64,000 bases of DNA from Tolypeutes matacus (taxonomy: Eukaryota; Chordata; Mammalia; Cingulata; Chlamyphoridae), in NCBI GenBank assembly GCA_026826555.1, contig JAKSZT010054457.1, forward strand, positions 4,455,296-4,519,295. Direction: 5' to 3'. The notes beneath the pieces were generated by a model, which saw nothing but the letters and a program-made list of their open reading frames with translations, had not been told where the DNA came from and did no database searches. Numbering within the stretch: the stretch's first letter is position 1; each line of letters starts with the position of its first letter. Positions 12,241-23,812 of this stretch are shown here, one piece after another. The translations under genes and the position numbers were made by a program.

Positions 12241-13112
12241 GTCTGGTCTACTTAACTAAACTTTCCTCTTTCTCTTTGCATTTATTATTTGCAAAGGATA
12301 TGTTTTTAGCGTCTCTCTGTTCCCTTCCCTCGGATCACCGAGCTGCTGGAGGGAGTCGCTGCAGCAGAAACTTGTTCTGGATAAAAAAATGCTTTGAGCA
12401 CTGGGAGAAAATGTAAAAGCTTGCAATGCTTATCATCCATACCCAGAATCTTTTTGAAAAATGTATATGAGTGCCGCATATCAGACTTCATATGCCTTCT
12501 TATAAAATCTGCACCCCCCCCTTGTCTTTCTCATTATTTAAATATATCGTGAAGCTGTACGGAGTTGGAGATTCCAGGGTTAAAAATCATTTAATAATGA
12601 AAAAAAAAAAAGTGAAAGTCCTCAGCTTCAACTTCCCGTGCCAAAATTCTGAAGGCTATACAATATTTATTACGGCTAATATATCAAGTATTCTATGAAA
12701 GATGGGGTCTGCTGGAAGCATTTCATACCCTTTGGCAATTCTCACAGTATATGTGATGTTTCTTGTCCCAGTGAAGCTCTAAGGAGCTTGACAGCAGGAG
12801 TAAGGTGGCATGCCATGCCAACTTCCACAGACTACTTAAACTTGTAAACAAACACTAAGTGAACTGAACCATCAACCATCCAAAAGGGTCACTAGTCACA
12901 TACTACCCACATTTACCACCTACTACAATCACTACTAATTACTTGTAAAAAGAAATGGACATATCAAACTAAGCCCAAATTTTCATAAGTTTGATAAAAC
13001 ATTTGTAGTAAAAAAGTCATTTATTGAAGAAATTTCATAGCACTTATGAGTTAATTTCCATCAGAATGTGTGCATATTGTTATGTGCTATTGTATTCAAG
13101 GAGTCTGATATA
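12241..13112. other. Unassigned sequence downstream of the CpG block
   Basis: CpG content falls off quickly after about 12360. A short imperfect palindrome, CCTCGGATCACCGAG, occurs near 12328, and an A12 run near 12600. No repeat family or coding exon was recognised. Confidence 0.4.
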
Positions 13113-13125
13113 ATTTTGAACTGGA

Positions 13126-13233
13126 GGGGTCGGATGTGGCTCAAATGGTTGGGCATCCGTCTCCCATATGGAGGTACCTGGGTTCAATCCCCGGGACCTC
13201 CAGTAAAATAAAAAATAAAAATAAAAATAAAAT
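13126..13233 (+). mobile_element. DAS-type tRNA-derived SINE (short form)
   Basis: The element has a tRNA-like head: GGGGTCGGATGTGGCTCAAA (A-box region), an anticodon-arm part CCGTCTCCCATATGGAGG, then GGGTTCAATCCC (B-box), and a tail of AATAAAAATAAA repeats. A 12-bp target-site duplication, TTTTGAACTGGA, lies at 13114-13125 and 13234-13245. It is non-autonomous and would depend on L1 machinery. Intact duplications suggest a comparatively recent insertion. Confidence 0.9.
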
Positions 13234-13245
13234 TTTTGAACTGGA

Positions 13246-14140
13246 TAATTGATGTGTGTTCTCTGGGATTTTGATCAAATTAAGAAACTCATTTATTTCC
13301 CCATCAAGAGAAATTATTAATGAATTTGATTTTATTCAATATTAAAGGAATTATTTGTGGAGACATATGTACTTTGTGGGTACATATATCCAAATTCCTT
13401 TTTTTTTCAGTTACTTAAGCAGAAGGAAATTGTGGAAAACATGGCCATTTTCTTCTGAGGGAACTTTCTTTTTTTCCATGTATCCATACAAATCTTTCAT
13501 TACAGCTTAATTCCAGATTTTGTCTATTTCATTACCAAATACAGAATTTCCTGGGACTTATTCTCCAATACACCTAGACGATAATTCTTGCATTCCAGTT
13601 ATTCTGCACTGCTTTTAATGTCCACAACATTTTTATGTTAATATATGTGACTAGTGACATTATTTTACACTCCTCATTGCACACACATACTCACATACAC
13701 ACATATTTATTAAGAATGCCTCAATTCTCAAAGTGATTTTAATGATGGTTTCAGACACCTTGGAAAGGCATGAAAGGTGATATTTGGGGACAGGTGGGCA
13801 TTGTACAATTACAGCTACAGTGGAGCCGACTGAATGATCTGTATTTATTATGTGTCTTTTGGAAATATCACATAGCAGTCTTCGGTCTGCTTTATGTCAA
13901 CATGCCAAAGCGTCAGAGATTACATCAAAGTTTACTGTGGAAATTTAGAGAGTAACTTACATATACTTATGGAATTTCACCAAAACATGTGTCACACAGA
14001 TACTATTTTTTGTTTTACTTCAGTGATCATGTTGTTTTGAGCTATGAATTCAATTAGGACAGGCATAATAGTATTCAAATCCTCAATGGATGGAACTAGA
14101 AAACAAGCCCAGGTTTTAAATATGGAAAGGAAAACCAGAC
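13246..14140. other. Unassigned AT-rich DNA
   Basis: A short CA-rich stretch at 13680-13706 is the only low-complexity feature seen. No gene or repeat family was recognised. Confidence 0.4.
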
Positions 14141-14159
14141 CATTTTCTCAGTCTCTTAA

Positions 14160-14245
14160 AAAAGAAAATGAGGAAGAGGAGGGGCAGGGAAGGAGAAGAA
14201 CAAGGAGAAGAAAGAGAGTAAAAAGGAGAAAAGAAAAGGAATAAA
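14160..14245. repeat. GA-rich (purine) low-complexity tract
   Basis: Imperfect GAGGAA/GGAGAA repeats make up a purine-only tract on the plus strand. It encodes a Lys/Arg/Glu-rich open frame that is a by-product of the repeat. Confidence 0.85.
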
Positions 14246-14314
14246 GCTGTTATATGGCATGAATGCACAAAGTATGTCACCAGAAAAGTATCTAGAGAGC
14301 TGCACTCACCTATG

Positions 14315-14430
14315 AGTTCTAGGTTTTGTTCTGTCTTAATTGGCTATATAATTGAAGGCAAGTTATTTAAACTCTTTCATCATAAATTTGATCATTTGTA
14401 AAATGGATGAGCATCCTGAATTATCTCCGA
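14315..14430 (+). mobile_element. MIR SINE fragment
   Basis: The order GAAGGCAAGTTATTTAAACTC, then TTGATCATTTGTAAAATGGATG corresponds to MIR (gggcaagttacttaacctc, tcatctgtaaaatgggg). The 3' part is lost or too diverged. Confidence 0.6.
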
Positions 14431-15041
14431 AGTTAATCACATATCTGCCATGCTGTGATTCTACTTTACATCTCAAAAACTGCAGAACGGTCTATTTTTT
14501 GCTTTAAGACTTGAAGTACTTTCTGCTTAGTTGGGTTAATTTGGCGTTTGGTTACTAAGACTGTGCAAACCTTACCTTAGGGTAATTAAGTTGGGAGGTG
14601 TGGAAGGGAGTTGCATCTAAGACAAAAAGAGGTCAATAAGAAATTTCACCTACCCAGGATGAAACTGAGGAGACTAAATGGGCCTGCAAAGCAATCTTTT
14701 TAAAATATAGGCAATATTACAATATCCTTATATATTGTCACACATATAGTTACTGTTCAGTGTATATAATTGGAAAGCCACTATAAAATATAAAGCATCT
14801 GAAAAATGATTAGATAGTTTTCTAGTTGTCACTGGAAAGAAGACTAAAAATAGTAGATAAATAAGCTAAAGAAAAATACCTTTAAAGTTGAATGACCATC
14901 ATCTACCTAAGACTTTTTAGATAGTTTATTAATACATAAATAAATTAGCATATAATACACAGAAATTATAAAGCTCATTGTGTTGTTCTCTTGTGAGTAT
15001 GTATTTATTTTTATAAGATTTACCTTTTAATTATACTGATT
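14431..15041. other. Unassigned AT-rich DNA
   Basis: No recognised element or gene lies between the MIR fragment and the next SINE. Confidence 0.4.
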
Positions 15042-15058
15042 TGAGATTCTCTATTTTT

Positions 15059-15226
15059 TTTTTTTTAAAGATTTTATTTATTTATTCATTTATCCCCCCC
15101 TTGCTGCTTGTGCTCGCCGGGTCGCCGTGTGGGCGGGCTTGCCTTCACCAGGAGGCCCCAGGAACCGAACCCGGGGCCTCCCATATGGTAAACGGGAGCC
15201 TACTGATTGAGCCACAGCCGCTTCCC
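15059..15226 (-). mobile_element. DAS-type SINE, long young-looking subfamily
   Basis: In reverse complement the element reads GGGAAGCGGCTGTGGCTCAA, an anticodon-region CCGTTTACCATATGGGAGG, a B-box GGGTTCGGTTCC, then a GC-rich body with several CpGs, a GCACAAGCAGCAAGG block, a tail of ATAAATGAATAAATAAAATC and an A run. A perfect 17-bp target-site duplication (TGAGATTCTCTATTTTT) lies at 15042-15058 and 15227-15243. Retained CpGs and the perfect duplication argue for recent insertion. A second copy of the subfamily is at 44172-44319. Confidence 0.92.
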
Positions 15227-15243
15227 TGAGATTCTCTATTTTT

Positions 15244-18200
15244 AGACTCCCATAGTGTCATCAAATTTCACAAGCTCCTTCTCAAATTATAATTATTCTA
15301 ATTTATTTGTAGTACATTAGAATTATAAATGCTTTAAAGATAATCACAGTGTATGCATTGTTAAATTTTTCATTTTGTATCAATTATGAAAATGTTTGTT
15401 GGTAATTAAGAATATACTTTATTTTGATAAGCAAAGATTTACTATTTTATACTAGGTGGTTTTCACTCTTAATTTTTAGGGTTCAAAATAAAGAAGGGAC
15501 AGGTAAAACAAATCATAGCCCAAAATAACCAAGCCTTCCTTAATTAACATAAGAAATAGAAATCAGATTGCAACTTCAGCACTTGTGGCTAAATTACAGT
15601 TCCAAAATCTCCTGCAATTTGAACTTCTACAGATTATTTGTGCTTATTTTGATATATATGTAAATGATGTTTATAAAGAGGGGATGCTTCATTTAACAAT
15701 TAGTCCTTATGAAGAAAAAGTTGCTGAAATTAGTTTATGTCTTTGCTTTTTGCCTTTATATAGAGATTTCAATTATCTCACTAAATATACAATGTATGTA
15801 ACATTCTTTACATTTTGACACATGAAAATACACTTTAATTTTCCTACTTCCTCTTTTTTTCTCTCTTAATTCCCCTACCTTCTCCTCCTCCTTTAAATTT
15901 CTTGTACCCTCCAGTCCCCTTGACAATCTCTATAGCTATCTCTTATTATTTTTTTTAAAAAAAATATCCTATTTAAAATGTTCGTTACTTGTATGCCAGT
16001 TGTATTGTAGGATATTAAAAACAGTATTGTATTATTGAGTGAAATATTGATACAATGTGTTTATACTTAAATTTCTTAGCTAATCTACAATTGCAATATT
16101 AAATGAATTTTGAAAAATAGAGAGCTTAGGCTGGAGAGGAGTTTCAAATCAATTTATTAATTGATACGCACACACCAACATTTGATCAAAGTGATATTTG
16201 TGATCAGCTATATACTTTTCATGAGATAATATTAAGTTAATTTTTAAAAGTCTCAGTAAATGTTGAACATTCAGATTATGTATATATTTTTTGTATCCCC
16301 TGATTATCTGAATTCTTACTGCAGGAATTCTATTGTTTTTTTTTAATGAGAGATTGCTAAATTTAATCCTGAGTACTCTGAAAGGTCTTTTCTTACTAAT
16401 ATTCACTTTAACATCCAGGAAGATACACTATTTTATTATTTTATTTTACTATTCATAATGATGAATCCACTATCAAAATGGAATATTTCCTGAAGGATTG
16501 GAAGTCTTAAATAGAAACACTATGCAAAAAGTTGGTTATAACCATTTATTCTATGCCCTAAATTTCCAGATTAATGCACATATAAACTCCTTAATTCACA
16601 CTGTGTAAATGAATTTTAAAATTTCATAATTGCATGGACAAATATATAGTATTAACAAAGTTATAGATTCATGAAGTTTAAATAGATAAAGGGCAGAATA
16701 TGATTCCAGCAATGATGATTAACAGGAAAGCTAAAATTTATGCATTCAACAGAACAATTTAGGTAGGTATTTAAGGAATAAATTATTATCTTCAATAATT
16801 TGTGGTGAAATTGGATTCAGAATTAGAGTTAAATTCAGAAAGTTAAGCAGATGTTTTCTGTAACTACAATCAAATGTATATAACATGTATGCTGAATGTG
16901 AAAAAAACTATAAATCTAATATTTTCCTTATGATAAGCGTATAATCCTAAGTTTCTAAGTTTATCTTCTAAATTGAAACCTGTTCTTTGTATAAGCATAT
17001 CAAGGGAATTGTACATTAAACAGAGGCAGACCTAGTGTAGTTTTTATGAGCTTCATCTTCCTCATTTAATCAACTCCTTCATAGACATACTCCCTCAGTC
17101 TTCCAAGTAATATTGCTTTGAGTTTTCCCCTAGAGAGATATTTTGCCTTTCTTTTTGGCTAGGAAAACAATATTTGCTTTTTATGCCTTTGTCTAAAACA
17201 ATGAGAATAAGCCCCCAATGAGAGCTGGCCTCTACCAAAATGTTCATGCAGAGAATTCTCAGGCTGGTACGGATAGTTTTATCTATAACAGGATGTATAA
17301 ATTGAATGATGAATTAAGGAAGTCTTTCCATAGTAAGTTTAATTATATAAGAGTTAAAAATTGTTTTAATATGTTCATGTCACATTACAATTTGAGATAG
17401 CCTGTTTAGGAGTATGTTAACAAGAACATAAGCCTGGAAGTACATTATTAATCCTTGGCTTAGTAGAGAAGACCGTCTGGAAATAATTTTTATTTTAATA
17501 TACCAAATATGGAAAGACCAGAACAGTTCCATTTTGCTAGATTTATAGAGCAAATTTATTTGGGTAATCTTTTTTTTTCTATGAATAAACTTCAACATTA
17601 GAAAATAAATCTAGAAGCAGAGAAATATAATTAAAATAATAACCAGTAGTAGACCTCTGTGCACACTTTGCTAATGGCATGTTATAGAAAATGATAGAAA
17701 TTGTAGTAAAATAAGAAAAATTCAAATATATCAGCTAATTCAGCCAAATACTTTACAACTCAAACTTTATCTCCTTCTTTGATTGTATTAATCCTAGAGT
17801 TATGCATCCATACCACAGTAATGTTTGATTGTGTTGACTGTATTGATAGAAATTAGAAATAATCAAAAAAAGAAAAAAAAGAAATAATCATTTAGGTGGA
17901 TCAGATATAATACTGCCTTCATTGTAATTTAAAATCAATTCTATAAAATTTTATTTTTCTTAATTATTTTAATAATCAGTGTTTGGGAACATAATTTGGA
18001 GTATGGTAATTTTAAGAGTCTGAAAGCTAAAAACACTGTGCCATTTCACAGGCTTAATTGAACTAAGGAAAATAAAGCATAAGAACTTACTGATGCTCAG
18101 ATAGACAGCTGATTTTCATCCTCAGAGTTCTTGTGTTTTAGAGATCTCTTAGGGCATCTATTGGCCAAAGTTAGCATTGCATATGAGACTATGAGCACAG

Positions 18201-19285
18201 CAGGCATTAACCAGTGTAAACCCCAGTGTTTTGTATTTCACTGCAATGATTAAAATGCAGGGTGATGAAGAGATTTACCATGTAATCTCTCATATTTATT
18301 GTTGGATTTAAGGTATCAATTAAATACATGAAAACAAATTTGGTACAGGAATTGGTATAAAATATTTGCAGTATATTTGCCATTTAAATCTTTTCAAAAG
18401 TTATGTTCATTTTCTTTTAGAATCTAGTATGCCACTGTTCAAATTAGTTGCCTTCCATATTTTATTTAAATTTCTGAATTTTTTTAGGTGGAACAAAGTA
18501 ATTGTTCTTTCAGATAGCAAAAGAAACACACACAATAACATATATTACCTTAACATCTCTGAAAATATATAAGAGCAGACTATGAAATCTTGAGTTCTGA
18601 AAGATTAAAATTTGAAAGGAAATAATATGTTAAAAATGGAAAGAATCTGTATACTTAGTCAGTTAGGTAAGTAATTTGCCACAGCTATCTGCTAGAAATA
18701 AGCAACAACAATGAGAAAGGGTGGGAATGTTCTAACATTAAGTTCTAACATATATATGAGTGTCATATATATAATGTAAGTATATTATATAATATATAAC
18801 TAAAAACTATAAAACTAAATCTATAATGTAAGATATAATAAGGATATACCTTAAAAGTACTAGAAATATAGATAAAATATTACAGGTAAAAATTCTTACT
18901 GTAGCTAAGTGATAATAAGTCCTGAAAGAGAAGTAGAGAGTTTAAGGAAGTGAGCAATTGCTATTGATTTTCCCTTGTCCTTCTTAGCCTTCCTTGAATA
19001 GAAGATCCCAGCAAAACACATGGCCCAAAGCAGCTGTCTCAGTTTTTGAGCCAAAGAATGGAACTAAGACTGTCTCAAGGAAATATGCTAGGGATCAAAA
19101 GGAGACTATAAAATATTTTTCTGAAGCCTTACTCCATTAATGTCCATTTCTATTGTCCATTAATATTATAAAGAAATTATTTTAACTTAAAAAGCAAACA
19201 CTGTCAACAAGGAAGCTTGAAAAGAATTCTGATATAATGCATTAGGATTTCTTAATAAAATTCTCTAGTTTTCATTAATGGCACT
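15244..19285. other. About 4 kb of unassigned AT-rich DNA
   Basis: No gene or confident repeat was seen. The pyrimidine-rich stretch at 15838-15915 is low-complexity. TA-rich sequence at 18750-18800 is an imperfect TATATAT tract. The several 60-85 codon frames on both strands have no family signature, so they are regarded as chance. Confidence 0.4.
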
Positions 19286-19289
19286 TTCC

Positions 19290-19662
19290 ACAGAATCCCA
19301 ACTTTCCTCCTTCTGTGCGCATATTAGAAACACACTTTGTTGTCTCTCATGGTTGAATGGGGCCATGTGCCCACTTCTGCAGAAAGAATTATGAACAGAA
19401 GTGATACGTGTCACTTCTGGGTTGCGGATTTATTTGTTAGTGCAAGATCCTGCGGAGTTCCTTTCCCTCTGTCAAAGAAACTGGCAACATTTGAGGTAGG
19501 GGGGGGCTGTTCAGTCAGCATGGGTTCCTGGGGGACAACCATGAACCAAGATTCCTTTGCTGACCCATGATAGACATGAAGCACCAGCAAGAAATAAACA
19601 TTGGCTTTTATAGGCCACTGATATTTGAGGTTGTTTGGTTTGACACCACAGCATAACAGTTT
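19290..19662 (+). mobile_element. Unclassified old LTR-like repeat
   Basis: The order AAACTGGCAACATTTGAGG, then a TCAGTCAGCATGGGTTCC block, then CAAGAAATAAACATTGGC, TTTTATAGGCCACTGATATT, GAGGTTGTTTGG and ACCACAGCATAACA matches a common placental interspersed repeat. That repeat has an AATAAA signal and ends in 'ccactgagatttgggg-ttgttt-cagcataac'. It has the composition of an LTR. The subfamily is not assigned. The overlapping 77-codon frame at 19337-19570 belongs to this repeat. Confidence 0.4.
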
Positions 19663-20728
19663 AATCTAAGTGGCACATTTGCTGACTTCTCTAGCTTCCC
19701 ACATAACAATATTCAGATATGTATTTATTCCATATCTGATTTATTCCACCTTTATGTTTGATATTTATCTGAAATTGAAAAAAAGTAAGCATCTTCTCAT
19801 TACACTTACTGAAATAAGGTTGTTAGGTTCCCCTGCACTGATCTGCACCAAGTCAATTTTTCTGTCATACGACCTAGACATGGTACTCTACAGCTCATTA
19901 TTTGCCTTGCATACTAAAGTTTTAGTGAGGTTCACCATCCATCAGCATTCTGAATTTCATTCCCATCTATCCACATGTACCCAGAATAAGTAGCAAACTT
20001 GGTGATTCTATCCAAGATTTCCTTCTGTTATTAATTTAGGAAAAAAAAAAAAGAACTCAAGTGTCTAACATGCTCCAGAAATGATGGAAAATAGAACTAC
20101 AAGAATAAATAATATATAATACCATAAATAAGACTCATCAAAGCCATTACAATACAGTGGAATAAGTACTAAAATGCTGTAAATTCCTAGAACCATACTG
20201 TTGGTTGTTTCTGCTAAGTACCAAAGGTCTGCCTTTAAAATTTATGCTGAAACTTTAGCTATTACTTTCCAAGGACACTGCTTCCAGATATAAAGGCTTG
20301 TTCTCTGGATTTCAGTGAATGCATTCTCTATTTCCATTTCCACACCCTGCTTGAACAACAGCATAGTAAAACACAGATTGCTCAATAGTACTCATTTATC
20401 TAAAAATGACTGTAAATAAAGTGGGTGATTTCTTGGGAAAGAAATTTAGGCCAAAACCTGACTTCTTCCACAATTTTATATATGACTTCAATTAAGATAG
20501 ACTAAATCTTATTAAAACTACCTATGACCAAAAATGAAAGGAAGATAAGAAAATATTAGATATGTTCATCTTGCAAAAGAGTTCCTGAAAACTTATTAAA
20601 TGAGTAAATTAAATTTATTGTTGATAAACATAAGATTCTTAATATTGAATCAAAACATCAGCACAAGTATAGCATTGAGAAGAAATGGTTTACCAGACTT
20701 TTCTTAAAAAATACTTTGATCTTAATTT
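19663..20728. other. Unassigned AT-rich DNA
   Basis: No repeat or gene was recognised. The 107-codon frame at 19670-19993 has no recognisable domain, no CpG support and no splice context. Confidence 0.35.
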
Positions 20729-20731
20729 GAT

Positions 20732-21172
20732 AGTGTGTTGATCTGAAGCTCTATGTACCCCAGAAGCACATGTTCTTAAATTCAATCCATTCCTGCAAGT
20801 GTAACATCCATTGTAATTAGGAATGTGAACCATGTCAATCAGGATGGGTCTTAATCCTATTACTAGAGGCCTTTATAAGCAGAGTAAAAATCAGAGAGAC
20901 AAAGAAAGAAAACCATTGAAAGCCAGAGGCTGGATATTGACAGAACCTGGAAGAGAAGGGAGAGACCAGGAGATGCTGCTGTGTTACAGAGGAGCCAAGG
21001 ATTGCCAGCAGCCAACCCCAAACACCACAGTCTTTGGGGAGAAATTATGACATTTTTGATGTCTTAGTTTTCTTTTAGACTCAAAACCTTAATCTAATGA
21101 ATCCCCATTGCTTAAGTCATCCCATTTCCTAGTATTTGCTAGAACACCTGAGGAAACTAAGATAGCAAAATA
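20732..21172 (+). mobile_element. MaLR-like LTR
   Basis: Recognisable blocks run in LTR order: TGTGTTGATCTGAAGCTC, CCCCAGAAGCACATGTTCTT, ATCAGGATGGGTCTTAATCC, CTTTATAAGCAGAGT, GAACCTGGAAGAGAAGGG, CCAACCCCAAACACCACAG, CAAAACCTTAATCTAATGAATCC and a terminal GAGGAAACTAAGATA. This is the structure of ERVL-MaLR (MLT1-related) LTRs, and the version resembles one common in xenarthran genomes. There is no gag-like interior beside it. The 72-codon frame inside is a repeat by-product. Confidence 0.65.
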
Positions 21173-21764
21173 ACAAAAGAAATACCCCCATAAATGGTGT
21201 TATATAAATATAACATATTTAAAATAATTTTTTTAAATAGCCTCCATAATAAAGATTGGGTATTTAATAATTCTATTATATTTAGCTTTAGAGATTTTGG
21301 CTAATAATAGGAAACACACTCTAAAGAAGAAATTGAGAACTAGAAAAAGAAATACAGAATATTCCTATGAAATGAAAACAGTATAATATTAAGTATAGAA
21401 AAAATGAAGAATATTTTTCCTAAAAAGACAATATTTATATCAGATAGAGTAGTAGTTTTTGATAAGTAGTTATAGATGTAATAATTAATGTAGTTTGAGG
21501 CTAGGCTTGAACTAATGTCATAAATTGCAGAACCAGGACTTATAACTGGTTGGTTTTATAATAAAGTTTTCAGTTCAATGTAAGGAAAACTTTTCAAATG
21601 CTAGGAGATTCCTTAATATAAAACAGATAAGTAGATGGGAAATTTTATGTCACTGGATGCAATCAAAACCATGAAAGGCTTTCTGACTCCAGACTTTTTT
21701 TTAACTGTGCAATTGACAGAGTTTTTTAAAGAACATTGCCTGGTCATGGTTATAAAAAGGAGAA
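21173..21764. other. Unassigned AT-rich DNA
   Basis: Nothing was recognised between the MaLR-like LTR and the purine tract. Confidence 0.4.
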
Positions 21765-21882
21765 TTGGAAAGAGAAAGAGAGGGAAAGTGAAGGAAGGAA
21801 GAGGGAGAGTGACAGGATGTTGGTGAGGGAAGAGGAGTAAGAAAGGAAGAGGAGGAGGAGGAGCAGAAGGCGTAGAGGAAGG
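21765..21882. repeat. GA-rich (purine) low-complexity tract
   Basis: An imperfect array of GGAAGAGGA and AGAGAAAG-type units runs here, with an A12 run shortly after (21906-21917). It is the second purine tract of this kind in the window. Confidence 0.8.
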
Positions 21883-22039
21883 AAATACAGAAACACTTCC
21901 ATTAAAAAAAAAAAAACCTTTAAGGAATTACTATTATCTTTTAAATCGGGTAAAAACTCCTGCCTTGCTTAATTTCTCACCAACTTCTGAAACATTACAA
22001 GTTGGACAGTACAATTTTTCTGAGCACTGTAATTTTCTT

Positions 22040-22250
22040 GTGTCACTGCTACACATCTTAGTCCAAAGTACCATCATCTGTGGACTAGTCTATTATGATG
22101 GTTTCTTAACTGCTCTCCTTAATTCCCCTCTTATCTCCAGTAAAATGATTTCTCCACTCAGCAGCCATAGTTTTATTTTTTCAAAAATACTTTGTAATAT
22201 TAAGATTGCCTGTTTTTCTCTGCTAAATCAAATGGTGAAAAAGGACAATA
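22040..22250 (+). mobile_element. L2 LINE fragment
   Basis: The order AGTCCAAAGTACCATCATCT, then GGACTAGTCTATTATGATGG, TTTCTTAACTGCTCTCC and a TGATTTCTCCACTCAGCAGCC block matches the L2 segment (agtccaagccaccatcatct, ggactactgcaacagcc, tcctaactggtctcc, cacacagcagcc). The overlapping 96-codon frame is therefore not a gene. Confidence 0.55.
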
Positions 22251-22324
22251 GATAGCAATAAATGGGATTTTAACATAGATTCCATGCCCAAGGTCGATGC
22301 AAGTAATCTATCCTTCTAGCCCTT

Positions 22325-22720
22325 ATATTTTTTTATGATATTTTTTTTTATTAGGGAAATTTTGTTATAAAGAGAAATCATGCACAAAATGCAGAGTTCC
22401 CTTATATGCCCCTAATTATTAACACTTTCAGTAGTGTGGTACCTTTGTTACAATTAATGAAAGATTATTATTATAATTGTACTATTAACTATAGTCCATA
22501 GTTTATTTCAGGGTTCAATGTTAAGTGTTGTACACTCCTATGTTGTAGTTTTTTTAAACTTTTATTCTAGTAACATATATACAGCCTAAAATGTCTCCCT
22601 TTTAACCACATTCAAATATATAATACAGTGGTGTTAATTACACTTGTGATAGTGTGCTACCATCATAACCATCCATTAACAAATATTTTCCATTATGCCA
22701 AGTGAAGCTCATAATAGTTT
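22325..22720 (-). mobile_element. L1 3'-UTR copy, minus strand
   Basis: The T-rich edge (22329-22352) corresponds to a reversed poly-A. It is followed by AATGCAGAGTTCCC, GTTACAATTAATGAAAG, TATTAACTATAGTCCATAG, CCCTTTTAACCACATTC and CATCATAACCATCCATTAAC. The same ordered blocks recur at 37305-37925 and partly at 54571-54810, so this is one repeat family within the window. The reversed poly-A and position give minus orientation. Confidence 0.6.
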
Positions 22721-23812
22721 TTGACTTAAAGTTTGTTTAATCTAATATCACTATAGCTACCCCAGCTCTCTTTTGTTTCCTATTTGTATGTTTTGGTTTT
22801 CTTTCTCATTCATTCAACTACAGCCTACTTGTCTCTTGGAACTAAAATGTTTCTCCTGTAAACAACATATATTTGGGTCATGCTCTTTTATCCATTCTGC
22901 TAATCTCTGCCTTTTGACTGGAGAGCTTAATCAATTTGCATTTACAGTAAATATTGATAATTCAGGACTTTTTTCTGCCATTTTGTCCCATGGTGTTTGA
23001 AAGTCATACCTTTTTATAGTCCCTCAATTCTTCTGTTAATGCCTACATTCACATTTATTTTATTTTTCTATTGTATCATTTTGAGACCTGTCTTATTTCT
23101 TTCTGTATATAATTTTTAAAAACTTTCTTTATGTTACCATGGGGCTAACATGTTAAATCCACAATAATCACATGTGATTTGCCAAGTTAACTACAACATT
23201 ATACAAATATACTGTTCCTGCTCCATCCTCCATCTCTTTGTTGTACTTATTACAAATATTTTCTCTATGCACTGTATATCCACAATCATAGATTTATCAT
23301 TACTTTAACACATTTTTCATTTTAGAAATCTATAAGAAGTAAGAAGTGGAGTTACAAACCAAGAAATATAATATAATAATAGTGGTACTCGTAATTACCT
23401 ATATGGTTACCTTTACCAGAGTCCTTTATTTCTTTATACCACTTTGGTCCTTTGTCTAGTTTCTTTAAGTCTGAGTATCTACCTTTAGAATTGCTTATAT
23501 GGCAAGTCTAATAATAAAGAACTTCCTCAGCTTTAGTTTATCTGGGAATGTCTTACTTTCTCACTCCTTATTGAAATGAGATTATGGCAGATATAAAACT
23601 CTTTTGTGTGTGTGTGTGTGGTTTTTTATTGTTATTATTATTATTCTTTTCTTTTCTAGATATAAAACTCTTGATTGGCAATTATTTTCTTTCAGCATTG
23701 TAATATTTTGTCTCCCTGCCTTCTTGCCTCAGTGGGTGGTGATATGAAATCAGCATTCAATCTTATCAGGACACCTTGAACACAGCACATTAATTTTCTC
23801 TTGCAGCTTTAA
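22721..23812 (-). mobile_element. HAL1/L1-type module A (minus strand)
   Basis: The segment shows the reversed 3' part of a HAL1-type (ORF1-only LINE) element: ATTTTTCATTTTAGAAATC, GTGGAGTTACAAACCAAG, ATGGTTACCTTTACCAGAG, TCTGGGAATGTCTTACTTTC, TTTCTTTCAGCATTG, CCTGCCTTCTTGCCTC and CTTTTATTT-type runs. It ends at TTCTCTTGCAGCTTT (near 23810), where the order jumps back to a position about 670 bp earlier and starts again. Known HAL1 carries ORF1 but lacks the reverse transcriptase ORF2, and no ORF2-type sequence is seen here. Confidence 0.55.
23589..23672. repeat. (TG)n-(TTA)n microsatellite flanked by a 15-bp direct duplication
   Basis: AGATATAAAACTCTT occurs at 23589-23603 and again at 23658-23672. 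Between the copies are a TG repeat, a T run and a (TTA)n tract. The flanking duplication looks like either a target-site duplication around a small insert or local slippage inside the HAL1-type module. Confidence 0.7.

Noticed and set aside
13126..13233. tRNA gene candidate (A-box and GGGTTCAATCCC B-box)
   Set aside because: Head of a retroposed SINE with A-rich tail and target-site duplication. No full cloverleaf or acceptor stem is present. The same applies to the heads at 15, 44, 45, 54, 55, 57 and 61 kb.
14044..14244. Lys/Arg/Glu-rich frame resembling a basic nuclear protein
   Set aside because: The charged part is a translated GA-rich tract.
17978..18042. CAGTGTTTGGGAAC ... AAACACTG short inverted ends, DNA-transposon-like
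   Set aside because: Arms are only about 8 bp with no recognisable interior or TA duplication, so chance is more likely.
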